DNA of 64,000 nucleotides from Blautia wexlerae DSM 19850 (GCF_025148125.1 NZ_CP102267.1:3420501-3484500); one strand, 5' to 3'; positions 50,204-58,831 are shown, numbered from the stretch's first letter. Made by a program: numbers and translations. Notes: a model not told the origin generated them from the letters alone.

Positions 50204-50860
50204 TTATATTCGTACTTCTTCATCCATTTTAAGCAATGCACTCTTAGCCAGCTGATCTGCCTCTTCATTGTAGTGATTGCCCGTATGAGCTGCTATTTTA
50301 CAAAAAGAAATCTTTACTTTCTTTCCTGCTTCCTGCATATGAGCAGCATATTTGCTGGTCAGAGGTGTTTTGGCTCTCCATACACCTGTTACCCATTTCT
50401 CTACCCCTTCGTAATCATAGCGGATTTCCACAGCTGGATATTTGTTTTCTATGGCCCAGTTTACTGCAGTCATGGAACCAAGCATCTCTCCTGCCACATT
50501 TCGGATCGCGACTCCTGCAGAATCACTACCGCTGCCGGATTTACGGATTTCCTGTCCGTCCGGTGTAAGGATCACACAACCAAAGGCATATCTGCCAATA
50601 CTTTTCTCGAAACTTCCATCTACATAAGCAATGACCATATTTTCAGGTACTTCCACGATTCCTGCCGCCTCTTTTGCTTTATCACCGGATACATTTCCTG
50701 TTGTCTCCATGTTCAGAAAAGCCAATGCTTCCTCTTTCTCTGTAAATCCCCGAAACTCAGCTCCTGAATATCCGCTTACTGCCTTCTGGCACTCCGCCCA
50801 TGTAGCAAAAAGTCCTGTTTTATGTCCCTTGCGTACTGCATATATTTTCTTCTTTGCCAT
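50204..50860 (-). CDS. rnhA: Ribonuclease H with viroplasmin-type N-terminal domain
   Basis: 218 residues from the ATG at 50860, preceded by AGGAGG. Residues 1-50 (KIYAVRKGHKTGLFATWAEC, QKAVSGYSGAEFRGF) are the small hybrid-binding domain of eukaryotic-type RNase H1. After a linker comes the catalytic domain VIAYVDGSFEKSIGRYAFGC (first Asp), NVAGEMLGSMTAVNWAIENK (Glu), IRYDYEGVEKW (Asp) and AAHTGNHYNEEADQLAKSAL (last Asp). All four catalytic residues are present. It degrades RNA in RNA-DNA hybrids in the cytoplasm. Confidence 0.92.
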   Translation of the reverse strand: MAKKKIYAVRKGHKTGLFATWAECQKAVSGYSGAEFRGFTEKEEALAFLNMETTGNVSGDKAKEAAGIVEVPENMVIAYVDGSFEKSIGRYAFGCVILTPDGQEIRKSGSGSDSAGVAIRNVAGEMLGSMTAVNWAIENKYPAVEIRYDYEGVEKWVTGVWRAKTPLTSKYAAHMQEAGKKVKISFCKIAAHTGNHYNEEADQLAKSALLKMDEEVRI

Positions 50861-50971
50861 AAAATCCTCCTGAACAATCAATATTTTGACTCACATTACT
50901 TTACTATATTTTGGTTAATACTATATAATCTTTCTTTCTATCAGGCAAGTTATACAATGGAAATTTCTCAA

Positions 50972-51059
50972 AAAAATAACGTGCAGATACATTTTGAAAT
51001 CGAGATAAACCTTCAAGCCTGAAGTTATCTGTCGACTTCGATGTTTCTGCACGTTTTTT
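50972..51059. terminator. Long bidirectional hairpin
   Basis: AAAAAATAACGTGCAGA and TCTGCACGTTTTTT are inverted; inner GATA/TATC blocks extend the pairing to the loop near 51015. It separates the divergently placed RNase H gene from the end of the alcohol dehydrogenase operon. Confidence 0.75.
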
Positions 51060-51129
51060 ATAAGAACAGATATTTTTAATCAATATCCTACCTGTAGCAA
51101 TCACATAAAATACTGCATTATTCTTTATC

Positions 51130-52314
51130 TTATAAAGCTTTATAATACAGTTTCACAATATCCTGCTTTCTGGAGGATCTTGGATTTACTGCAATATTCC
51201 CGCTCTTCATAGCATCATCTGCCATGGCATCAATCTTGCTTTCAATCTCCTCATCAGAAATCTCTTCTCCCTTCTTTGCCTGGCGGATGGCTGTGATCAG
51301 GTCTTCCGGGATTCCGATATCTTCGTTTAATTCCCTGATGGCATCCACCAGCATCAGTGGTTCGAATTCATCCTCATATGCAGGGATTGGACTGATATAA
51401 TTATAAATCTTCAGATATCTGCCATGATCTGCCAGCGCATTATATTCTGCAATCACAGGGAGAAGAACTGCATTTGCCACTCCATGTGCCACATTAAAGA
51501 AAGCACTTACCGGATGACTCATGGCATGGACATTTCCAAGTCTTGCAAAGGAAAAGGCGATTCCTGCAAAAAGAGAACCTGTAAGCATTGCTTCTGCTGC
51601 CTCCAGATCTGTACGTCTTGCCACAAAACGGCGGATATTTCCACCGATCAGCTCCATTGCTTTCTCTGCCATTGCGTCAGAAAAAGGAGATGCTGCTGTG
51701 GAAACATAAGCCTCCTCCGCATGAATAAATGCATCGATTCCGCAGGCTGCTGCCACAGATGCCGGAGCAGAAGTGAGAAGCTCAGGATCCAGGATTGCAT
51801 ATGCAGGAAGAAGTTCATAACTGAATACTGTCAGCTTATAATCTCTGCTGTGGTCAGTGATAACAGAAAATGCCGTAACCTCTGAGCCGGTTCCCGCAGT
51901 AGTCGGGATTGCGATCAGCGGAACAATTTTTCCGGGAACCTTATGTGCCCCCTCATATTCTGTAATACTGCCGCCATATTTAGCCGTAACTCCCACTGCT
52001 TTTGCCACATCCATAGGAGAACCACCGCCCAGCGCAACGATAAAATCTGCGCCGGAATCCTTATACGCTTCTGTCGCTTTTTCCACTGTGGTGACAGACG
52101 GATTGGCTTCTACATCTGTAAAAATATCCACTGCCATTCCGGCGTCTTTCAGATAATCCGCCGCCTTATCCACAACTCCCATTTTCCGGAGAGTTGGTCC
52201 TGAGATCAGCATTGCATGAGAACCTCCAAGCTTTTTGGCACATTCCGGAAGCTTCGCCAGAGTACCTGCACCGACTGTAATATTCTGAGGAATAAAAAAT
52301 TCAAATGGATTCAT
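51130..52314 (-). CDS. Iron-containing alcohol dehydrogenase
   Basis: 394 residues from the ATG at 52314 behind AGAGGCAG; 21 upstream in-frame codons overlap a hairpin and have no site. The NAD-binding region has ADFIVALGGGSPMDVAKAVG, IAIPTTAGTGSEVTAFSVIT and CGIDAFIHAEEAYVSTAASP, with the metal ligands following (FSFARLGNVHAMSHPVSAF, NVAHGVANAV). These group III dehydrogenases oxidise or reduce small alcohols and aldehydes. It is the last gene of an operon with an amino-acid permease, so the substrate could be an amino-acid-derived aldehyde; that is only contextual. Confidence 0.9.
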   Translation of the reverse strand: MNPFEFFIPQNITVGAGTLAKLPECAKKLGGSHAMLISGPTLRKMGVVDKAADYLKDAGMAVDIFTDVEANPSVTTVEKATEAYKDSGADFIVALGGGSPMDVAKAVGVTAKYGGSITEYEGAHKVPGKIVPLIAIPTTAGTGSEVTAFSVITDHSRDYKLTVFSYELLPAYAILDPELLTSAPASVAAACGIDAFIHAEEAYVSTAASPFSDAMAEKAMELIGGNIRRFVARRTDLEAAEAMLTGSLFAGIAFSFARLGNVHAMSHPVSAFFNVAHGVANAVLLPVIAEYNALADHGRYLKIYNYISPIPAYEDEFEPLMLVDAIRELNEDIGIPEDLITAIRQAKKGEEISDEEIESKIDAMADDAMKSGNIAVNPRSSRKQDIVKLYYKAL

Positions 52315-52354
52315 TAATTTCTGCCTCTTTTCCTGTATTTTTTCAATATTGCAA

Positions 52355-52378
52355 TGTGCAGGGCACCTACCCTGCACA
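52355..52378 (-). other. Intercistronic hairpin
   Basis: TGTGCAGGG and CCCTGCACA form a perfect 9-bp stem with a 6-nt loop between the permease and dehydrogenase genes. No T run follows, so it is more likely a processing or stability element. Confidence 0.55.
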
Positions 52379-52425
52379 AATTCAAAACTCTGTTACCCAA
52401 AATAATTGTCATGTCATTTATAGCG

Positions 52426-53946
52426 TTATGCCATAGAGGAAAGCACCCTGTCAATAGCCGCATCGATTACCACATCAAGCTCTTCATCATCAGCCTCCGG
52501 CATAAGACTTGCTGCATCCTCATCAGAGATCAGTTCAATAAGTTTACCAAAGTCTTCTTTATATTTACGTTTACAGATCGCATAAAATACAACTCCAAGT
52601 AAACTCCAGCTACCTACCATAAGCCATTCCTGAAATACCAGACTTCCACCGGAACCCGGAATACAGTAAACCAGAAGCATCAGCCCTGACATGACTACTG
52701 CCATAAAACCTACAAATTTGTAGTGGCCTACTTTGTAAGGTCTTGCCATATCCGGTTCCTTTTTACGAAGGATTAGGAAAGAGACAGAGACCATACAGTA
52801 TGCAAGGCAGCATCCGAAGTTACCTGCATCACAGATCCAGACCATCATTGTTCTTCCTGCAAAAGGAGCCAGCATAGTCAGGGCACCGATCAGATACAGA
52901 GAATTAACCGGAGTTTTGTGCTTCGGATGAAGCTTTGCAAAAAACGGAGGAATCATGTAGGATTCTGCCATAGAGTACATGGCACGGGAACCGCCAAGGA
53001 GGAAGGAGTTCCATGATGTAATAATACCACACATTCCACCTACAATGATAACCTTGGCCATAATCTTTGTCCCGAAAGCCTTGGCCATGGCATCTGCTGT
53101 TACAAGTCCTGTTCCCTGCTGAGACTCAATAATCTCTGCCGGATTCAGGATATAACCTACTGCAAGAATAACCAGTGCGTAAAATACAACAGCCAGCACA
53201 ACAGAGAGGATCATCATTTTACCGATTTTTTTCAGCGGAACATTAATCTCCTCTGCTGCCTGTGGGATAACATCAAAACCAATAAAGAAAAACGGAGTGA
53301 TAACTGCAACCTTAATAATACTTTTCATTGCTTCACCGGTACCGTTTCCAACAAACATCTGTCCCTGAAGGTTATCCACACTTCCTGTAACCACAGAAGC
53401 CACGATCAGAATAATTCCGGCACCGCCGATAATACAGGTAAGAACAGTCTGCAAAACTGCTGCAGTTTTTGCTCCATTAATGTTGATTATCATAATAAGA
53501 AAAGCAATCACAATTGCCACGATCAGCCAGGATGCATAAACATCAAAACCTGCAACTGTATAGAGATATCCTTTCAGGAACCCTGGCCACAGATAAGTGA
53601 TGATTGTGGGAAATGCACATGCCTCAAAGCAGGCAACACTTACATATCCAAGAATGATCGCCCAGGTACAGATAAAAGAACCTGTAGAACCCATTGCCCT
53701 GTAGCTGAATACGTGCTCACCACCACACTGAGGCATGGCTGCTGTAAGCTCTGCGTAAGTCAGACCTACAAAGAAGATCATGATTCCACCGATTGCAAAT
53801 GCAATAGATGCACCAAGCACACCACCGGATTCAATCCAGTTACCGGAAGAAACTACCCAGCCCCAGCCGATCATGGCGCCAAATGCAATTACAAGTATGT
53901 CCCATGCACCAAGTACTTTGTCAAATTCTGATGTTTTTTGTTCCAT
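52426..53946 (-). CDS. APC-family amino acid permease
   Basis: 506 residues with about twelve membrane helices. The first helix carries the substrate-binding loop GAMIGWGWVVSSGNWIESGG, a variant of the APC Gly-rich motif, and helix 6 has AVITPFFFIGFDVIPQAAEE, which contains the second unwound segment. The C-terminal tail (~60 residues, LISDEDAASLMPEADDEELD) is acidic and soluble. It imports or exchanges amino acids or amines. AAGGAGG precedes the ATG and the gene starts 3 bp after the kinase-like gene, so it is co-translated. Confidence 0.9.
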   Translation of the reverse strand: MEQKTSEFDKVLGAWDILVIAFGAMIGWGWVVSSGNWIESGGVLGASIAFAIGGIMIFFVGLTYAELTAAMPQCGGEHVFSYRAMGSTGSFICTWAIILGYVSVACFEACAFPTIITYLWPGFLKGYLYTVAGFDVYASWLIVAIVIAFLIMIININGAKTAAVLQTVLTCIIGGAGIILIVASVVTGSVDNLQGQMFVGNGTGEAMKSIIKVAVITPFFFIGFDVIPQAAEEINVPLKKIGKMMILSVVLAVVFYALVILAVGYILNPAEIIESQQGTGLVTADAMAKAFGTKIMAKVIIVGGMCGIITSWNSFLLGGSRAMYSMAESYMIPPFFAKLHPKHKTPVNSLYLIGALTMLAPFAGRTMMVWICDAGNFGCCLAYCMVSVSFLILRKKEPDMARPYKVGHYKFVGFMAVVMSGLMLLVYCIPGSGGSLVFQEWLMVGSWSLLGVVFYAICKRKYKEDFGKLIELISDEDAASLMPEADDEELDVVIDAAIDRVLSSMA

Positions 53947-53949
53947 AGG

Positions 53950-54570
53950 TCAGGCCTCCTTTTTTCCGTATTTTTTTGCGATCAGATCTTCCAGATATTC
54001 TGCTGTTCCCTGAATTCCCAGAAAATCACTGTTAATAAGAATATCCCTGTTATGTCTGTCACCGCGGTTACTTCCTGTCAGTGCCAGATGTCTCTTATGA
54101 TAACGTTTATCCTTCTCATCCAGCAGAAGCTTTGCATCCTTTTCCGAAAGATTATGGCTTTCCATAATGTTGTGGACGCGAACATCATTAGGTGCATAAA
54201 TAAATGCTCTCACCAGCTGGATTCCTTCTGTATCTTTCAGAATATAATCTGCAGACCGTCCTATGATCACGCAGGCTTCTTTCTGAGCCAGCTTCCGGAT
54301 AATCTGCTTCTGTACATGAATGGCGCGGTCTGTCAGATCCGCATATTTGGAAAAGGAACCTCTCACATCTCCCTGTGCACCTTTACCTGCGATGGTTCCG
54401 CCTTCCTCTACTCTGTCCATAATGTCTGTAGGGATGCCTACCTCTTTGATAATCTCATCCACAAGATCACGATCATAAAACTTAATCCCCAGATCCTGTG
54501 CAATCTTCTTACCGATGGCATTGCCCTTGGCTCCATATTCGCAGCCAATCGTAATTACCAGATGTTTCAT
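53950..54570 (-). CDS. Cytidylate kinase-like P-loop protein, second copy
   Basis: 206 residues from the ATG at 54570 behind AGAGGG; a start seven codons upstream has no site. It begins MKHLVITIGCEYGAKGNAIG, KKIAQDLGIKFYDRDLVDEI, with the P-loop strongly altered (GCEYGAKGNAIGK instead of GPxGSGKG). ACVIIGRSADYILKDTEGIQ and RVHNIMESHNLSEKDAKLLL follow. Like the protein at 14843, it belongs to the cytidylate-kinase-like family. It is the first gene of an operon with an amino-acid permease and an alcohol dehydrogenase, which suggests a regulatory or substrate-kinase role other than CMP phosphorylation. Confidence 0.82.
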   Translation of the reverse strand: MKHLVITIGCEYGAKGNAIGKKIAQDLGIKFYDRDLVDEIIKEVGIPTDIMDRVEEGGTIAGKGAQGDVRGSFSKYADLTDRAIHVQKQIIRKLAQKEACVIIGRSADYILKDTEGIQLVRAFIYAPNDVRVHNIMESHNLSEKDAKLLLDEKDKRYHKRHLALTGSNRGDRHNRDILINSDFLGIQGTAEYLEDLIAKKYGKKEA

Positions 54571-54675
54571 GCTCTTCCCTCTCACACTCAAATTTTTATC
54601 AGATTCTCAAACATTCGAAATCCACTGATTTGCTATGTAAATCGCTACTTTCTCATATTTGGCAGGTCCCAAGTT

Positions 54676-54711
54676 CAAAAGTCTTATCGTGAAGGCACGA
54701 ACGACTTTTTG
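54676..54711. terminator. Hairpin upstream of the kinase-permease-dehydrogenase operon
   Basis: CAAAAGTC and GACTTTTTG enclose CGTG-AAGG-CACG. It has T-rich tails on the + side and A-rich on the other, and could stop either strand. Confidence 0.5.
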
Positions 54712-54738
54712 ATTTTTTGACCCTGATATCATATCATA

Positions 54739-54771
54739 AAAGGGCGCACGAATATAATTCGTGACGCCCTT
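54739..54771 (-). terminator. Terminator after the argD remnant
   Basis: AAGGGCG-CACGAA and TTCGTG-CGCCCTT form a strong stem; the reverse strand continues TTTTATG. It is 32 bp past the argD stop. Confidence 0.8.
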
Positions 54772-54802
54772 GTCCTTACTGTATCACTCCGTTGCCGGAT
54801 TT

Positions 54803-55680
54803 TTATTTTTCCAGAGATTTAATTGTATCTTCGATGATTGCTACAGCTTTGTCGCACTCTTCTTCTGTAACAATAAGCGGTGGAATCATACGGATGATAT
54901 GCGCTCCGATAGCTGTGATCAGAAGATGTCTGTCAAGACAACCATGTTTTACATCCACTCCGCCGATAGTATCATCAAATTCCACACCTACCAGAAGTCC
55001 CTGATGTCTTACTTCTTTTACATGAGGAAGCTTCTCAAGCTTAGCTGCAAAGTAATCGCCAACCTTCTTTGCATTTCCAGCCAAATCTCTGTCCAGAAGC
55101 TCATTCACCTCAGCCAGTGCAGCTGCACAGCTTACCGGATGTCCGCCGAATGTAGTTCCATGGGAACCTGCTGTGAAAGCTTTTGCAACCTCTGCTGTTG
55201 CACAGATGGCACCGATCGGCATTCCACCGCCCAGAGCCTTTGCCATAGATACGATATCCGGTTTGATACCATAATTCATATAGGACATAACAGCACCTGT
55301 TCTGCACCATCCTGTCTGTACTTCATCAATCAGAAGAAGCATATCGTTCTCATCACAGAATTTACGAAGTCCCTGCATGAATTCCATTGTTGCAGGATGT
55401 ACGCCACCCTCGCCCTGTACAGGCTCAACCATAATGGCAATTGTGTTCTCTGTGCATGCATCCTTGAAAGCCTGAAGGTCATTGTACGGTGCATAGGAGA
55501 AACCATAAGTCATAGGTCCGAATCCAACCTGGCATCCATTACCCGGCTGACCTGTTGCAGACATGGCACCAAAGGTTCTTCCATGGAATCCCATCTTTGC
55601 AGTTACGATATGATAACGGTTTGGACCATACTTTTCAATACCATATTTACGGGCCATTTTGATCATTGCCTCGTTAGCCT
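54803..55680 (-). pseudogene. argD: Acetylornithine aminotransferase (argD), 5' part missing
   Basis: The open part encodes 287 residues of a class III PLP-dependent aminotransferase against about 400 expected. Recognisable segments are ANEAMIKMARKYGIEKYGPN, TAKMGFHGRTFGAMSATGQP, VEPVQGEGGVHPATMEFMQG, LLIDEVQTGWCRTGAVMSYM, the PLP-lysine region DIVSMAKALGGGMPIGAICA and GTTFGGHPVSCAAALAEVN. The first ~105 residues are absent: the frame meets a TAA just upstream of NNTDVWK, and normal sequence would be NSGAEANEAM there. No start codon with a ribosome site exists except internal ATGs. The break at about 55677 is 60 bp from a palindromic repeat. The active-site half that binds substrate from the N-terminus is lost. 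Confidence 0.85.
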
Positions 55681-55737
55681 TCCAAACATCTGTATTATTT
55701 ATTTTTTATATCAGCAATATAGAAATCTGTCAATTAC

Positions 55738-55781
55738 ATTACTGTTCACTCCGTTCTCAGTAACGTAGCCAAAATTCATTC
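55738..55781. repeat. Repeat family 1, partial copy C
   Basis: ATTACTGTTCACTCCGTTCT, CAGTAACGTAGCCAAAATTC and ATTC match the first 44 nt of the family 1 element almost exactly. It lies between the broken 5' end of argD and the promoter of the ilv leader. Confidence 0.8.
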
Positions 55782-55818
55782 AGGAACATAAATTTTACAG
55801 CAATTATCCAAAACCCGG

Positions 55819-55848
55819 TTGACAATTTCCTCTCTATAAATGTATAAT
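55819..55848 (+). promoter_or_regulatory. Promoter of the ilvBN leader
   Basis: TTGACA (55819-55824), 18-bp spacer, TATAAT (55843-55848): consensus boxes. Transcription would begin near 55855, at the 5' end of the T-box leader. Confidence 0.8.
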
Positions 55849-55855
55849 GTAACCC

Positions 55856-56196
55856 AAGAAAACATTTGTCCACCCTATTCGGACAATGAATATCCCTATA
55901 TCAGCCAAATGCCATGACAGGGAGGAGTACACAACCCCGGGAAGCACAGAGAGAAAGCAGTCGGTGCGAGCTTTCGTGAACGAATTGTGGAAGTAGCCCC
56001 CGAGCAGTGAACCAAACCGCATATCCAGTCTGATGATCCATAGATCCAGACAGACATGCCAAGTAGGCTTCAACGTCAGTTCCACGTTACAGGAACACAG
56101 TATATCAGTACTGACAAAGTGCAGAGCCAGACTCTGAATACAGGTGGTACCGCGGAAACATTTTCGCCCTGGGCAAACAAGCCCAGGGCGTTTTTT
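55856..56196 (+). ncRNA. T-box leader of the ilvBN operon
   Basis: The T-box itself, AGGTGGTACCGCGG, is at 56143-56156. It is followed by the terminator CGCCCTGGGC-N6-GCCCAGGGCG-TTTTTT (56165-56196). Upstream are the stem I features GGGAAGC, AGAGAG and GGTGCGAGC. In the region GAAGTAGCCCCCGAGCAG the triplet GTA (55993-55995) stands where the specifier is expected, which would mean valine; this reading is tentative. Uncharged tRNA would pair with the specifier and T-box and prevent termination, turning on branched-chain amino acid synthesis. Confidence 0.9.
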
Positions 56197-56206
56197 ACTA
56201 TATTCA

Positions 56207-56231
56207 GAATTGTGGGAGCTGCTTTACAGCG
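56207..56231. repeat. REP-like repeat, family 3 copy 3 (inverted)
   Basis: GAATTGTGGGAGCTGCTTTA then CAGCG: the reverse complement of the core at 14601 and 30331 with one or two changes. It sits between the T-box terminator and the large hairpin. Confidence 0.6.
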
Positions 56232-56284
56232 TTCTCAGCAGAATCAGCGCAGCGCCATTCTGCCCCTGTATCAGCCAATACACA

Positions 56285-56481
56285 GCTCAGAAATTTATTT
56301 GTTTGGTGTGCATTTGCAGGAGTCGTGTAGATCTTAGTGCCTGGAAATCTGCGTTGTTCAGAAAAATCTCACTGTCTGAGCGCAGCGAGTTTGAGATTTT
56401 TCTGAACGCTTTTAGCAGATTTTCAGACACTTAGATCTACTAGGCTCCGAAACCGCACACCAAACAAATAAATTTCTGAGC
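56285..56481. repeat. 197-nt imperfect palindrome in the ilvB leader
   Basis: The left arm starts GCTCAGAAATTTATTTGTTT, GGTGTGC and the right arm is the complement of the same sequence. Inner pairs include GTAGATCTTAGTG with its partner, GGAAATCTGC with GCAGATTTTC and TTCAGAAAAATCTCA with TGAGATTTTTCTGAA. The tip is GTCTGAGCGCAGCGAG. Arms of about 85-90 nt pair with internal bulges. It is in the transcribed leader, downstream of the T-box terminator and 37 bp before ilvB. Confidence 0.85.
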
Positions 56482-56517
56482 GTCCTATACACATACACAA
56501 AGGAGGTTTACCAAAAT

Positions 56518-58236
56518 ATGAAACAAATATCCGGCAACAAACTCTTAGTCAAAGCCTTAAAAGAAGAAGGCGTAGAATACCTCTTCGGCTACCCCGGAGC
56601 CTGTACCATCGACATCAGTGATGAACTCTACAAACAGGACGATGTCAAAATCATCCTCCCCCGTCACGAACAGGCCCTTGTCCACGAAGCCGACGCCTAC
56701 GCCAGAACCACCGGCAAAGTCGGCGTATGTCTGGTAACCAGCGGTCCCGGAGCAACCAACCTTGTAACAGGACTTGCAACCGCCAACTATGACAGCGTAC
56801 CTCTTGTATGCTTCACCGGCCAGGTAGCCCGCCACCTCATCGGCAACGATGCATTTCAGGAAGTAGACATCGTAGGAATCACCAGAAGCATCACCAAATA
56901 CGGCGTTACTGTCCGCAGACGTGAAGACCTGGGACGTATCATCAAAGAAGCCTTCTACATTGCCCGCACCGGCCGTCCGGGACCTGTCCTTATCGACCTT
57001 CCAAAGGACGTAATGGCAGAACTCGGCAGCGCTGAATATCCTAAAAATGTAAATATCCGCGGATACAAGCCCAACACAGATGTCCACATCGGCCAGCTCA
57101 AACGTGCCATCAAACTTTTAAATAAAGCAAAACGTCCCTTATTCCTGGCAGGCGGCGGTGTAGTAATCTCCCGCGCCCATGAAATTTTCCGGGAAGTAGT
57201 GGAAAAGACAAAAGTTCCGGTTGTCACAACCGTAATGGGCAAAGGTTCCATTCCTACTGACCATCCGCTTTATATCGGAAACCTCGGCATGCATGGTGCC
57301 TATGCAGCAAATATGGCTGTCAGCAACTGCGATGTGCTGTTCTCCATCGGAACCAGATTCAATGACAGAATCACCGGAAAACTTCATGAATTTGCACCAC
57401 ATGCCCAGATTATCCACATTGATATTGATACAGCATCCATTTCCCGAAACATTCAGGTGGATATCCCCATTGTTGCTGATGCAAAAGAGGCTATCACCAA
57501 AATGAACGAATACGTCCAGGAATGTTCAACGGACAAGTGGCTTAACCTGATCAAAAACTGGAAAGAAGAGCATCCGCTTAAAATGCGTCCAAATGATCTT
57601 TTAAGTCCGATGGATATCCTGAAAGAGATCAACGAACAGTTTGAGAACAGTATTATCGTAACAGATGTAGGACAGCATCAGATGCTTGTCTCCCAGTATG
57701 CGGAAATCACAGAGGGCAAACAGATGATCATGTCCGGTGGTCTGGGAACAATGGGCTATGGTCTTCCAGGCGGCATCGGAGCCAAAATCGGAAATCCCGC
57801 CAGACCTGTCATCGTTATCTCCGGTGACGGCGGTGTGCAGATGAACATTCAGGAGCTTGCAACTGCAGTTCTGGAAGAACTTCCTGTTATCCTGTGCATC
57901 TTTAACAATGAATACCTTGGAATGGTACGCCAGTGGCAGAAGCTTTTCTACGGCAAACGCTATGCTATGACCAATCTGCGCGCAGGAGCACTTTCCCGCC
58001 GCACTGAAGGCATGGAATATCCACAGTACACACCGGATTTCATCAGACTTGCAGAGAGCTACAGGGCAAAAGGAATCCGTGTCACAAAGAAAGAGGAAAT
58101 TGCAGCAGCCTTCGAGGAAGCAAAAAAGAACACAAAGGCACCTACAGTAATTGAATTCATCATTGACCCTGAGGAAATGGTTTATCCTATGATCAAACCA
58201 GGCGGAACTCTGGAAGATATGATTATGGACTGTTGA
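56518..58236 (+). CDS. ilvB: Acetolactate synthase large subunit
   Basis: 572 residues, full length. It contains LFGYPGACTIDISDELYKQD, the ThDP-activating Glu51 in RHEQALVHEADAYA, the FAD/helix region GPGATNLVTGLATANYDSVP, and PGPVLIDLPKDV. The C-terminal ThDP motif is ISGDGGVQMNIQELATAVLE...NNEYLGMVRQWQ. The enzyme condenses two pyruvates to acetolactate (valine, leucine) or pyruvate with 2-oxobutyrate (isoleucine). AAAGGAGG precedes the start. Codon use is unusually GC- and C-rich in the first 400 bp compared with the flanking genes. It is controlled by the upstream T-box and coupled to ilvN. Confidence 0.96.
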   Translation: MKQISGNKLLVKALKEEGVEYLFGYPGACTIDISDELYKQDDVKIILPRHEQALVHEADAYARTTGKVGVCLVTSGPGATNLVTGLATANYDSVPLVCFTGQVARHLIGNDAFQEVDIVGITRSITKYGVTVRRREDLGRIIKEAFYIARTGRPGPVLIDLPKDVMAELGSAEYPKNVNIRGYKPNTDVHIGQLKRAIKLLNKAKRPLFLAGGGVVISRAHEIFREVVEKTKVPVVTTVMGKGSIPTDHPLYIGNLGMHGAYAANMAVSNCDVLFSIGTRFNDRITGKLHEFAPHAQIIHIDIDTASISRNIQVDIPIVADAKEAITKMNEYVQECSTDKWLNLIKNWKEEHPLKMRPNDLLSPMDILKEINEQFENSIIVTDVGQHQMLVSQYAEITEGKQMIMSGGLGTMGYGLPGGIGAKIGNPARPVIVISGDGGVQMNIQELATAVLEELPVILCIFNNEYLGMVRQWQKLFYGKRYAMTNLRAGALSRRTEGMEYPQYTPDFIRLAESYRAKGIRVTKKEEIAAAFEEAKKNTKAPTVIEFIIDPEEMVYPMIKPGGTLEDMIMDC

Positions 58237-58253
58237 TCAGGAGGAAAATTATT

Positions 58254-58763
58254 ATGGATAAAGGAATGAAAAAAAGATGGATTTCTCTCTATGTTGAGAA
58301 CCAGGTAGGTGTTCTGTCCAAAATCTCCGGACTTTTCTCCGGAAAATGTTATAACCTGGACAGTCTTACAGTAGGAACAACAGAAGACCCTACAGTATCC
58401 CGAATGACTATCGCAACAGTCAGTGATGATGAAACTTTTGAACAGATCAAAAAACAGTTAAACCGCATGATCGAGGTTATCAAGGTAATCGACTTCACAG
58501 ATGTATTTGTCAGAATGAAAGAAATTCTCTACATCAAGGTTTTCAACTGCTCCAGGGAAGATAAAGCAGAGCTGTTTCAAATTGCAGAAACCTTCAAGGC
58601 AAAAGTCATTGACTATGGCAAAGACAGCCTACTCCTGGAATTTGTCCAGACAGCCACCAAGAATGATGCAGTTGTCAAACTGATCAAGGAAGAATTCCAC
58701 AGAATCGAAGTAGTACGTGGTGGAAGTGTAGGAATTGAATCCATCAGCATGATGGAACGATGA
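58254..58763 (+). CDS. ilvN: Acetolactate synthase small (regulatory) subunit
   Basis: 169 residues from ATG 58254, which follows AGGAGG; codons in frame upstream overlap the ilvB stop. Residues 8-80 are an ACT domain, WISLYVENQVGVLSKISGLF, SGKCYNLDSLTVGTTEDPTV, which binds valine for feedback inhibition in this family. The C-terminal half (LYIKVFNCSREDKAELFQIA) is the ALS_ss_C domain. It stabilises and regulates the large subunit. The stop is 22 bp before a terminator. Confidence 0.95.
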   Translation: MDKGMKKRWISLYVENQVGVLSKISGLFSGKCYNLDSLTVGTTEDPTVSRMTIATVSDDETFEQIKKQLNRMIEVIKVIDFTDVFVRMKEILYIKVFNCSREDKAELFQIAETFKAKVIDYGKDSLLLEFVQTATKNDAVVKLIKEEFHRIEVVRGGSVGIESISMMER

Positions 58764-58783
58764 AACTTTTTCTGAAATTTTTA

Positions 58784-58830
58784 TAAAGGGAGGATTGTCG
58801 CATTATTCTTAATGCTCAGTCCTCCCTTTA
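58784..58830. terminator. Terminator between ilvN and dinB
   Basis: TAAAGGGAGGA and TCCTCCCTTTA are perfectly inverted, with CATT...AATG pairing inside. It lies between two convergent genes. Confidence 0.85.
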
Positions 58831-58831
58831 C

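Noticed and set aside
54761..55768. A 335-codon + strand ORF over argD
   Set aside because: It is an antisense shadow of the aminotransferase, which has clear PLP motifs. The translated shadow is rich in Cys, His and Ser without family motifs.
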